NCBI RefSeq assembly: GCF_000422285.1
Contig: NZ_AULM01000037.1
Coordinates: forward strand, 1 to 35,234
Direction of reading: 5' to 3'
DNA length: 35,234 nt
Source of the DNA: Desulfatiglans anilini DSM 4660
GTDB taxonomy: Bacteria > Desulfobacterota > DSM-4660 > Desulfatiglandales > Desulfatiglandaceae
Position numbers and translations under genes: made by a program. Of this stretch, positions 1 to 5,992 are shown in pieces. Each line of letters begins with the position of its first letter. The first letter of the stretch is position 1. The notes under the pieces are model-generated. The model was not told the origin of the DNA, ran no database searches, and saw only the letters and a program-made list of their open reading frames with translations.

Positions 1-1
1 C

Positions 2-226
2 TCTGCCAACGCTTTGAAGACCCAGATTTGGACAGCACTGATCGCCATGCTGATTCTGAAATATCTTCAATTACGAGCCACCTTCGCCTGGTCCATTTCC
101 AACCTCGTGGCGCTCCTCAGGATGAACCTCTTTACCTATCGTGATCTTTGGAGGTGGCTGAACGAGCCGTGGGGAACACCTCCCCTCGGCCTAGACCACG
201 AACAGCTGGCTTTCGCGTTTTCATAA
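2..226 (+). pseudogene. IS4-type transposase, C-terminal fragment (5' part outside window)
   Basis: The reading frame is open from the first bases of the window and ends at a TAA near 226. The peptide contains the run KTQIWTALIAMLILKYLQL followed by WSISNLVALLR and FTYRDLWRWL, which I recognise as the C-terminal tail of IS4-family DDE transposases. Only about 74 residues are visible, so the catalytic triad lies outside the window and it cannot be decided whether the full gene is intact. A GGGACAGCA stretch just after the stop could belong to the terminal inverted repeat. The family call is from motif memory; alternative DDE families are less likely. Confidence 0.7.
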
Positions 227-300
227 TCGGGACAGCATCCATGTCGAAAGTACAACCTGGTTTCCAAATCCGCCAAATCTGCTCTAAAATCCCAATGTTT

Positions 301-840
301 TCAGGGGGTGGAGTTTGAATCCCCGGCTAATTTGGACAGCAGTGACTGAATGTATTTATGTCCCTTCCAGTAATCATCCGCCACGATGTGCAGGGCCACA
401 TTTCCATTCAATATCCTGAGTTCACAACAGTGGACCTGTACCTTCTTTTCGGCTTGCTCGGAGAGTTCATTGGAAAGATTCATGCAAACATCCCTTAATT
501 CATTGGCGGATCGAGGAATGTTCGTCCCGGCCTTGTAAACGGAAATGGTGAAACGGGGATCCGGGCTATAATAGTAGTCCATGTTTCCACCCTCCAGCAT
601 TGACTTCAGCTGGGCTGAGATGCGGTCGGGCCATGCGGTCAGGCCTTCGGTCTTTTTTGCTGCCTGCAGCGCCGCTTCGACCACCTCGGGTTTTCCGCGG
701 ACATCCTCGTTGCTGAGTGAGACCCAACCATTAGGGATGTTCATGGTGTAGCCGAGTTCGCTTCGATGGGTTTCAGCGGCAGCCGTCTGAGCGCACAAAA
801 ACAATGGAAGCAAAATCATCCCGAGAATCAGCTTTTTCAT
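301..840 (-). CDS. Secreted protein of unknown function, 179 aa
   Basis: The protein starts with a clear Sec signal peptide (MKK, hydrophobic stretch LILGMILLPLFL, then AQTAAA at about residues 17-22). The mature part begins THRSELGYTMNIPNGW, a pattern common in small periplasmic proteins that start with a beta-hairpin. It has two adjacent Cys near residues 138-139. A GGAGGC ribosome binding site lies 5 bases before the ATG. It begins 11 bases after the stop of the upstream lipoprotein gene, so the two are probably one transcription unit and both act in the cell envelope. I do not recognise a named family. The last residues lie next to the IS-derived DNA at the window edge. Confidence 0.75.
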   Translation of the reverse strand: MKKLILGMILLPLFLCAQTAAAETHRSELGYTMNIPNGWVSLSNEDVRGKPEVVEAALQAAKKTEGLTAWPDRISAQLKSMLEGGNMDYYYSPDPRFTISVYKAGTNIPRSANELRDVCMNLSNELSEQAEKKVQVHCCELRILNGNVALHIVADDYWKGHKYIQSLLSKLAGDSNSTP

Positions 841-851
841 CGGATGCCTCC

Positions 852-1088
852 TTATCTGTTATCTCTCTTCTTGGATTCATCGTATATCAGGCCCCCGAGA
901 GCCCCGGCGGCCGCTCCTATAGCGGCCCCCCCGCCTACGCTTCCACCGGAGATAATAGAGATGACCGCTCCGGAACCGGCCCCAATGGCGCCGCCGCTGA
1001 GCAGCCTCTGCTCCCTCGTCGTCATGCCTGAGCATCCAGCCAGTAGGACGATCAACATGCCTGCCACAAAAAATGTTCGGTATCTCAT
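852..1088 (-). CDS. Small glycine-zipper lipoprotein, 78 aa
   Basis: The start is placed at MRYRTFFVAG rather than at an ATG ten codons earlier, because a GGGGG-rich ribosome binding site sits just upstream of it and the signal peptide then has normal length. The sequence LIVLLAGC is a lipobox, with the Cys at about residue 19 as the acylated N-terminus. After it come alternating Gly/Ala-rich stretches (GGAIGAGSGA, GGSVGGGAAIGAAAGALGG), the glycine-zipper pattern of SlyB/OsmB-like and similar envelope proteins. It ends with a charged tail, SKKRDNR. It is likely anchored in the outer membrane. It leads a two-gene unit with the 179-aa secreted protein downstream. Confidence 0.82.
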   Translation of the reverse strand: MRYRTFFVAGMLIVLLAGCSGMTTREQRLLSGGAIGAGSGAVISIISGGSVGGGAAIGAAAGALGGLIYDESKKRDNR

Positions 1089-1503
1089 TTGGTTGTTCCC
1101 CCTTTCTTCAGATGTCACTCCCAGTGTCCATCAGCAAATAAGGATTTTTCCAGTCACACAAACGAGATGGAGATAAACCCAAATCCCGAATTTTGTTCTG
1201 GGACAAAGTTTCCCAAGTTTTCTCCGTGTTACAGGGCAAATTTAGCATTTTTCGAACTAATCCATCCTTGTGAAGGTAAAATGACTGCGTTAATTTTGAT
1301 TTATTTAATTTGATTTAAGTGGCTATTCTGCCCCTGGCAATGGTGAATAAATTCGCTCTTAAAATGCGTTCTTAGGTTGTATCAATACATTACGATTTCC
1401 AGACTAACGTTCTTTTAATTTAACATATTTTAAAGATAAAATCAAATAACTAGTTCATCCCACCGCACGAGGCGAGGGCAACAAGCCGGGCTGCTCTGCG
1501 CGT
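1089..1503. other. AT-rich intergenic stretch, no gene recognised
   Basis: About 415 bases between the lipoprotein gene and the end of the LysE gene. It is visibly AT-rich, with near-repeats of TTTGATTTA around 1290-1318. It must hold the promoter of the lipoprotein unit on the minus strand, but no convincing -35/-10 pair stands out. The short open frames here have no recognisable protein character. Confidence 0.5.
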
Positions 1504-2127
1504 CTAGGCTTTGATTATTTCCATGAGTTTCAGCCCGTTGTAAAAAAGAGCGACTGCCAAGGCTCCCAGTGCCATTCCAAGGAAGCGCATGATGTAAAGG
1601 TATGCTTTGCCGGTCAGGAAGGATTTTGATTTTCCAGTCAACACAGCCAACAGGATCTTTGATCCCAGGAGAAAAACATAAAAACTGACAATGAAGGCTA
1701 ACAGTGCGATGATGTTTTTCTGCATCGCTGCGACCATGGTCGGGGCGCCGACGCTGAACCAGAACAAATACGGATGAGGGTTTAAAGCGTTCGCCAAAAT
1801 CCCTTTGGTGAATGAATTCGTCTCTGAATCTCTGGAATCAAGATCAATTCCCTTTATGCGAATGCTTTCATAGGCCATGGTTAAAATAAACAGACCGCCC
1901 GCGATGGAAATCAAACCTAAAATAGTGTGAAAATCATTTAATTTTGATAAGAAAAAAAGCGTCAAGATAATGATTGGAAAATCCGTTAAGATCGGTGCTA
2001 GCGCTACTTTAATACCGGATTTGATATCATGTCGAAGTGTTTCTGTAATAACAAGAGTCAAAAGCGGTCCTGGTGCGAAACCCGCAGACAAACCCAATAA
2101 TGTCCCAAATGTCAAAAAATAAAGCAT
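1504..2127 (-). CDS. LysE/RhtB-family amino-acid exporter
   Basis: This 207-aa membrane protein has the family layout: an N-terminal LGLSAGFAPGPLLTLVI stretch (the conserved G-x-x-PGP motif of LysE/RhtB exporters), about six hydrophobic helices and a mid-protein NPHPYLFW motif. Members export amino acids or related small molecules across the inner membrane by proton exchange; the substrate cannot be read from the sequence. Length matches the family (about 200-210 aa). The gene is clearly more AT-rich than its neighbours and lacks a good Shine-Dalgarno sequence before the ATG, which suggests acquisition by transfer. The gap to the upstream glycosyltransferase gene is about 40 bases, so it may be co-transcribed with it. 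Confidence 0.88.
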   Translation of the reverse strand: MLYFLTFGTLLGLSAGFAPGPLLTLVITETLRHDIKSGIKVALAPILTDFPIIILTLFFLSKLNDFHTILGLISIAGGLFILTMAYESIRIKGIDLDSRDSETNSFTKGILANALNPHPYLFWFSVGAPTMVAAMQKNIIALLAFIVSFYVFLLGSKILLAVLTGKSKSFLTGKAYLYIMRFLGMALGALAVALFYNGLKLMEIIKA

Positions 2128-2168
2128 ATAATATTTTAGCGTGTTTGAAAAACCGGCGGTGCAGCAGG

Positions 2169-3638
2169 TTAAATGCGGTGCCTCAGAATTTCGCTCTTGA
2201 TCAGCACCGTGAAGAAGCGGCTGTCTCTGAAGACGAAGACGTTGTGATCATCTAAATCCTTTTGTCTGATTGTTTTCAATAAATCATTCGCATAAGGTTT
2301 CTGACCGCGTTCGAAGTTTGTAATGACGACCCAGGAAACCTTCTTCAGGTCCTCCTTGAACTTTTCCCGTTCAGGAAAATCAATGGAGTTGCGGTTTGCG
2401 TACCAGCAGATCTGAGGCGTGTTAGGCCCCATGACGAGATCCGACGGTGTGCTGACGGCCTGCAAACGCTCCATCGCCTGGGTGAACACGGGGTAGCCGA
2501 GAGCAACGGTGGTTTTTATCGTGGGGATGGTTGCACGGTAATTCAAGATCAGCGTGAAAAGCAGGATTGCGCCGGCAAGGACGGTGAACAAGGCTCTCCT
2601 CGTCTGGGGTTGCCTGAAAAGAAAGGTAAGCCGATGCTGCGCCTCCCGAAGCCCAAGGGCCGCGGGGATGCTCATAAGAGGCAGCATGCCGGTTATGAGG
2701 CGCGGTTCTTTGTATCGGAAGGCGCTGAACCACAGGAGGAAAAAAAGGATTGTGACGACGGCATGCAGTCCCAGTCCGCTCTTTTCGCGGTAGATGCAGA
2801 GGAGACCTGGAATGGTCAGTAAAAGGATGGGCCATGAAAGCATCTCGGGCAGACAGGCTGGATAAAACCACCACGGCATAGTCGTCCCAGGCAGGTATGC
2901 GCTCAGTTGCCCCGAGGCGATCTGAAATCCTACAAGGGCGTTACCGAAAGTGAACTGCTGGCGCAGGAGCCAGGGTAGGAGGAGGACTATGCCGGCAAAG
3001 GGGCTGATAAAGAAATGCCGGTTCAGGATGTGCTCCCGGCCGGCCTTTACAGGCGACAGCCATGCCAGGATGAGGAAGATGATCACCAGGGGGCCGAACA
3101 GCAGGGCCGTGTAGCGTGTGAGGAGGGCCAAGGCGAAGCAGATCCAGCTTGCATAGAGATAAGTTGCCTTCCTGTGGAGCCCGAGGTAAAAGAAAAGGAC
3201 TGCTCCTGAAAAAAAAAGCAGAAACGGGACTTCCGAAAGGAAATAGGACGTGTGTTGCCAGAATGCCGGCATCATGCCGAGGAACGCTGCGGCGGCAAGG
3301 GCGGTCATCCGATTCGATGCTGCAGATGTGACGAGGTAGACAATGAAGAGCGCGCCCAGTGCAAAGAGGAGGATGGCGACCTTGAGGATGTGATCTGCTG
3401 GATTTCCTGCCAGAAGCGCCGCGGCGGCCCCCGCCAGGGGAAGGACCGGAGGACGGAGAGGGTTGGGTTGCCCGCAGATCGAAAAGCCTTCCCCGTTCAG
3501 CACAGATCTGCTGATGGAGGCGTATTCGGCCTCATCCCACATAAACATGCCATGGGAATCCAGGGAGGCTGAATAAAGCCCCCCAAAAAGGAGGGCCAGC
3601 AGGATGACCGGGCCGTGCTTTTTAAGAAAAGGGGACAT
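2169..3638 (-). CDS. GT39-type membrane glycosyltransferase (ArnT/PMT-like), 489 aa
   Basis: This polytopic membrane protein has about 11-12 hydrophobic segments. Near its N-terminus lies MWDEAEYASISRSVL, the periplasmic D-E motif that marks the first loop of GT39/ArnT/PMT-like enzymes using polyprenyl-phosphate sugars. A soluble C-terminal region (from about residue 390: SDLVMGPNTPQICWYANR) is also typical. These enzymes transfer a sugar from undecaprenyl-phosphate to lipid or protein on the outer face of the inner membrane. The gene overlaps the upstream GT2 gene by 17 bases, so the two are translationally coupled. The GT2 partner likely makes the lipid-linked donor. The acceptor is unknown. 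Confidence 0.85.
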   Translation of the reverse strand: MSPFLKKHGPVILLALLFGGLYSASLDSHGMFMWDEAEYASISRSVLNGEGFSICGQPNPLRPPVLPLAGAAAALLAGNPADHILKVAILLFALGALFIVYLVTSAASNRMTALAAAAFLGMMPAFWQHTSYFLSEVPFLLFFSGAVLFFYLGLHRKATYLYASWICFALALLTRYTALLFGPLVIIFLILAWLSPVKAGREHILNRHFFISPFAGIVLLLPWLLRQQFTFGNALVGFQIASGQLSAYLPGTTMPWWFYPACLPEMLSWPILLLTIPGLLCIYREKSGLGLHAVVTILFFLLWFSAFRYKEPRLITGMLPLMSIPAALGLREAQHRLTFLFRQPQTRRALFTVLAGAILLFTLILNYRATIPTIKTTVALGYPVFTQAMERLQAVSTPSDLVMGPNTPQICWYANRNSIDFPEREKFKEDLKKVSWVVITNFERGQKPYANDLLKTIRQKDLDDHNVFVFRDSRFFTVLIKSEILRHRI

Positions 3639-4368
3639 TTTCTGTGGATCGAGGTCCTTTTTGGCCGAATTTTTTCCCTACGATGATTTCCCGCAGGAGC
3701 ATGCGTCCCAGGCTCAGAAGCAGCGTTGACGTGTTGGCGCTCTCCTTGTGCACTCCTTTGATCCTGAGTTGCTCTGCGGTCCCGAATTCCTTGATTCGCA
3801 TGCCGAGTTTGGCAGCCCGGATCGTGCTTTGTAGCTCAATTTCGTGCCATTCCGCGTCAAGTTTCAACCGTATCAGGGATGTGACCTTGAATCCCCTCAG
3901 GCCGTTGATGCAGTCACGCACGCCCGTTTGCCATAAAACTCTTACTATGAGGCTGCCCAGGATGCCGGCCGTTTTCCTCAAAAGGAAAGGATCGTCGCTG
4001 TCATCGGTTTTTGAACCCGGAAGGAGATAGCGGCCTGCGATGACGAGATCGTTTCCCTCTCTCAAGTATTCCAGTATCCGTGGGAGATCTGCGGGGTTTT
4101 CGTTCCCGTCGGTGCTGAAAAAGACGGCATATTCGGTTTTGAGCAATCGCTCGGCCAGGGTGAAGGCATTGCCGCGCCCGGCCTTCGACTGGATGACGCA
4201 GGGGATGCCCCACTCCCGGTAAAGTTCCAGCGTCCCATCCGTGGATCCCGCGTCGATCGCCAGCACCTGCTCAAAGACTTCAAACGGAATGTTTTTCAGG
4301 AGGCTGGCAAGGTTGTCCCGTTCGTTGTAGGAGAGGAGAACGAGTGTCGCTGTGCGATCTTGTGCCAA
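3622..4368 (-). CDS. GT2 glycosyltransferase (polyprenyl-phosphate sugar synthase-like)
   Basis: The 248-aa protein opens with TLVLLSYNERDNLASLL, the usual N-terminal strand of GT-A fold GT2 enzymes, followed by LAIDAGSTDGTLELY and the acidic motif FFSTDGNENP. The later stretch RDCINGLRGFKV resembles dolichol- or undecaprenyl-phosphate mannosyl/glucosyl transferases. It has no obvious membrane helices, so it probably works at the cytoplasmic face. The start codon is a TTG at 4366-4368, with AGGGAG a few bases upstream. It overlaps the downstream GT39 gene by 17 bases. Together they form a two-step module: nucleotide-sugar to polyprenyl-phosphate-sugar, then transfer outside the membrane. Confidence 0.88.
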   Translation of the reverse strand: MAQDRTATLVLLSYNERDNLASLLKNIPFEVFEQVLAIDAGSTDGTLELYREWGIPCVIQSKAGRGNAFTLAERLLKTEYAVFFSTDGNENPADLPRILEYLREGNDLVIAGRYLLPGSKTDDSDDPFLLRKTAGILGSLIVRVLWQTGVRDCINGLRGFKVTSLIRLKLDAEWHEIELQSTIRAAKLGMRIKEFGTAEQLRIKGVHKESANTSTLLLSLGRMLLREIIVGKKFGQKGPRSTENVPFS

Positions 4369-4629
4369 GGAGGCTCCCTGATTTCATGCATGCCTGAGAA
4401 GAGGATCCAAGAAATCACAACACAAACGGCATAGGTTCATATACCGCAAAGACCTGGCAGACAAGCTGTATTTCCAGTTTGGATTCGCCTCCCTCGGAAA
4501 TGGCTTCGGAACGGGATGGGTCGTCAGGACCAGGGTCTGTTCTTTCCCTCCTGGCTTTTTCGTCCGAAAACCCTGCAATCCGGCAAAACGATGACTTTTC
4601 ACCAGGTCCTAAAAGGAAATCAAGCGATT

Positions 4630-4782
4630 CTAACATTTTTTTGATGGAGGTGTGGTTGTTTCATCAGTTTCGACTGGTTCACTGGATTTATTTTCTGTCT
4701 TACGCTGCTGTTTTTCTTCTTTCCTTTTTTTCCTGGTCAATTCTTTCTGACGTTTCTTGAATGCGTAATTGGATTTTGCCAT
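4630..4782 (-). CDS. Small Lys/Arg-rich cytoplasmic protein, 50 aa
   Basis: A short minus-strand frame encodes a protein starting MAKSNYAFKKRQKEL, then a dense Lys/Arg/Glu/Gln stretch and an acidic/Thr tail ending TPPSKKC. I recognise the MAKSNY-x-F-x-KRQKE start as that of a small conserved family in proteobacteria, often found near cold-shock genes; its function is not established as far as I know. The basic stretch would form one charged helix and could bind nucleic acid. There is no strong Shine-Dalgarno before the ATG (only GAAATGAAAAAACC). It lies downstream of the cold-shock gene, beyond that gene's terminator, so it may have its own promoter. Confidence 0.75.
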   Translation of the reverse strand: MAKSNYAFKKRQKELTRKKRKEEKQQRKTENKSSEPVETDETTTPPSKKC

Positions 4783-4910
4783 GGTTTTTTCATTTCTGTT
4801 TTTTAGGTTATAAAATCGCTGATAACAGGGAAGGGCTTCAGCGCAGATATTGTTGGGTTGGTGGGGTGGTCATCGGGTAGGAGGCGGGGTTACCCCTGCC
4901 GGGCGCACAC

Positions 4911-4945
4911 AAAAAAAGGCACCCCCACTAACGGGGCATGCCTTT
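4911..4945 (-). terminator. Rho-independent terminator of the cold-shock gene
   Basis: AAAGGCA (4915-4921) pairs with TGCCTTT (4939-4945), and CCCC pairs with GGGG inside it. On the minus strand the stem is followed by a run of seven T (complement of 4911-4917). It lies 18 bases past the stop of the cold-shock gene. A second strong hairpin (GGCGGGGT/ACCCCTGCC, 4883-4900) lies just beyond but lacks a T-run. Confidence 0.85.
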
Positions 4946-4962
4946 AGCTGATTCGAAAAAGC

Positions 4963-5163
4963 TTATACAGCGGTCACATTGACTGCGCTTGGTCCTTTTG
5001 CTCCCTGCTCAATGTCAAAGGTAACGCGTGCACCTTCGCTGAGGGATTTAAACCCGCTCGCATTGATTGCGCTGTGATGCACAAACACATCCGGGCCGTT
5101 TTCCTGCTCGATGAATCCAAACCCTTTTTGGTCGTTAAACCATTTAACGGTTCCATTTGCCAT
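4963..5163 (-). CDS. CspA-family cold-shock protein, 66 aa
   Basis: The protein has the canonical cold-shock domain: [18 protein letters not shown] (RNP1), then DVFVHHSAI (RNP2), and it ends with a small beta-strand region, SAVNVTAV. Length is exactly that of single-domain Csp proteins, which bind single-stranded RNA and DNA and act as RNA chaperones. A longer frame is open upstream, but the start at 5163 is fixed by an AGGAGG sequence 8 bases before the ATG and by the domain boundary. A candidate promoter lies about 120-150 bases upstream, giving the long leader usual for csp mRNAs, and a terminator follows. The gene is probably monocistronic. Confidence 0.96.
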   Translation of the reverse strand: MANGTVKWFNDQKGFGFIEQENGPDVFVHHSAINASGFKSLSEGARVTFDIEQGAKGPSAVNVTAV

Positions 5164-5287
5164 GGTATCATCCTCCTTTCGAAAAATTTCAACGTTACAA
5201 ACTGAAGGATGATAGCCTTTAACAAACTGATAATCCTGCAGAAAGAAACTCTCCCGCCAATTTGCGGTGGGATTCAATTGATGATAT

Positions 5288-5316
5288 AGATTAATAAGCT
5301 TTCTACAAAATAGCAA
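5288..5316 (-). promoter_or_regulatory. Candidate sigma-70 promoter of the cold-shock gene
   Basis: On the minus strand, TTGCTA (complement of 5311-5316) and TAATCT (complement of 5288-5293) are separated by 17 bases. Transcription from here would give a leader of about 115-120 bases before the Csp start codon, consistent with csp genes that use a structured leader for cold regulation. The leader contains a near-palindrome, CCGCCAATTTGCGG, around 5258-5271. Confidence 0.45.
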
Positions 5317-5363
5317 GGAAAAATACACGTGTGCCAATATTCTGGTTCATCCGGATTTTGGGT

Positions 5364-5516
5364 TTATCCGGTTTTCGCGTACTGGAGAGCTGGCAACTCC
5401 GGTCGCCCTCCGGGCTCTCTTCGTTGCCAGCTCTCCTGGAAACCCTCCCCCGCCCATTCGGGGTCGTCCAGAAAGAGGTCGAGGATGACGTTCGAGTCGA
5501 CAAGCACGGCCTTCAC
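5364..5516 (-). pseudogene. Truncated VapC-type PIN toxin
   Basis: A GTG start at 5516 overlaps the antitoxin stop by the GTGA pattern seen in coupled toxin-antitoxin pairs. The first residues, VKAVLVDSNVILDLFLDDPE, are the classic N-terminus of a PIN-domain nuclease, including the first catalytic Asp (D7). After about 25 residues the PIN similarity ends, exactly where a 53-base palindrome begins (5384-5436). The frame then runs through the palindrome and stops at 5364 after 50 codons instead of the usual 130 or so. The remaining acidic catalytic residues are absent, so no active nuclease can be made. Confidence 0.8.
5384..5436. repeat. REP-like palindromic element interrupting vapC
   Basis: GGAGAGCTGGCAAC (5384-5397) is matched perfectly by GTTGCCAGCTCTCC (5423-5436). 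The 25-base spacer contains a nested GCCC-TCC-GGGC hairpin. The structure has no T-run and lies inside the broken toxin gene rather than at a gene end, so a terminator is unlikely. Its size and shape fit a REP/BIME-like mobile palindrome; no transposase is next to it. Confidence 0.65.
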
Positions 5517-5740
5517 TCGTCCGACCTCGTCAGTGACATGATCTCATCGGTGGTCATCCTGACGGTCGCTGCGCCGCGCAATGTCCTGAATTTCCGGGTG
5601 CAGGGCCTGCTCCCTTGCTTTTTCACGAGGTAAACGCGGCCGCCTTCCTCAACGAAATCGACTTCGGTGGACGGCGTTATGCCCAGTTTGTCGCGGATGT
5701 GCTCCGGGATGGTCACCTGGCCTTTGGTGGTGACTCTCAT
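5513..5740 (-). CDS. AbrB/MazE/SpoVT-type antitoxin (VapB-like), 75 aa
   Basis: The N-terminus MRVTTKGQVTIPEHIRDKLG is the swapped-hairpin AbrB DNA-binding fold, followed by TEVDFVEEGGRVYLVKK, which completes the beta domain. The tail TTDEIMSLTRSDE is the flexible part that normally wraps around a VapC toxin. An upstream frame extension was rejected: the AbrB domain begins at 5740, and AGAGG lies a short distance before that ATG. The downstream toxin gene overlaps it by four bases but is truncated, so this is an orphan antitoxin. A perfect inverted repeat at 5760-5783 is its likely operator. Confidence 0.9.
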   Translation of the reverse strand: MRVTTKGQVTIPEHIRDKLGITPSTEVDFVEEGGRVYLVKKQGSRPCTRKFRTLRGAATVRMTTDEIMSLTRSDE

Positions 5741-5759
5741 GGTTGTGCCTCTGGTGGAT

Positions 5760-5783
5760 GGTATTACTGTTCGTAGTAATACC
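5760..5783. promoter_or_regulatory. Probable autoregulatory operator of the AbrB-type antitoxin
   Basis: GGTATTACT (5760-5768) and AGTAATACC (5775-5783) form a perfect 9-base inverted repeat around the spacer GTTCGT, 20 bases upstream of the antitoxin ATG. AbrB-fold antitoxins of VapBC systems bind such palindromes in their own promoters. A TTGCCA (complement of 5796-5801) lies 17 bases upstream of TACTAC inside the palindrome and may be the -35/-10 pair, so binding would block RNA polymerase. Confidence 0.65.
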
Positions 5784-5992
5784 CTTCGCAGCGAATGGCA
5801 ACGCCCTAGCAAACGCTAATGGATGCCCTTTAGGCTGAATCACGCTCGTCTTCAGGCATATTAATCTTTGCCTCGACGGCCGATTGAGGTTAAAAGAGAG
5901 AAAGTTCAGCCAGTGGAAGAAGCCCCTGCCTGCCGTTTTGGGGGATCGTTGCCGCGGGCCGGAAGGGACAATGGAATGCAAGGAGAGAGAGC

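Noticed and set aside
852..1176. Plus-strand frames rich in Pro/Ala across the lipoprotein gene
   Set aside because: They are the complement of the Gly/Ala-rich glycine-zipper gene, without ribosome sites or domain character.
4384..4636. Minus-strand frames of 72-73 aa upstream of the GT2 gene
   Set aside because: Two frames compete over the same DNA and neither has a ribosome site or recognisable sequence; treated as non-coding.
4883..4900. GGCGGGGT/ACCCCTGCC hairpin as an independent terminator
   Set aside because: Strong stem but no T-run on either side; the hairpin at 4911-4945 explains termination.
5303..5633. Plus- and minus-strand short frames across the palindrome near 5.3-5.6 kb
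   Set aside because: They read through the palindrome and the broken vapC in wrong frames; only the GTG-started vapC remnant has family similarity.
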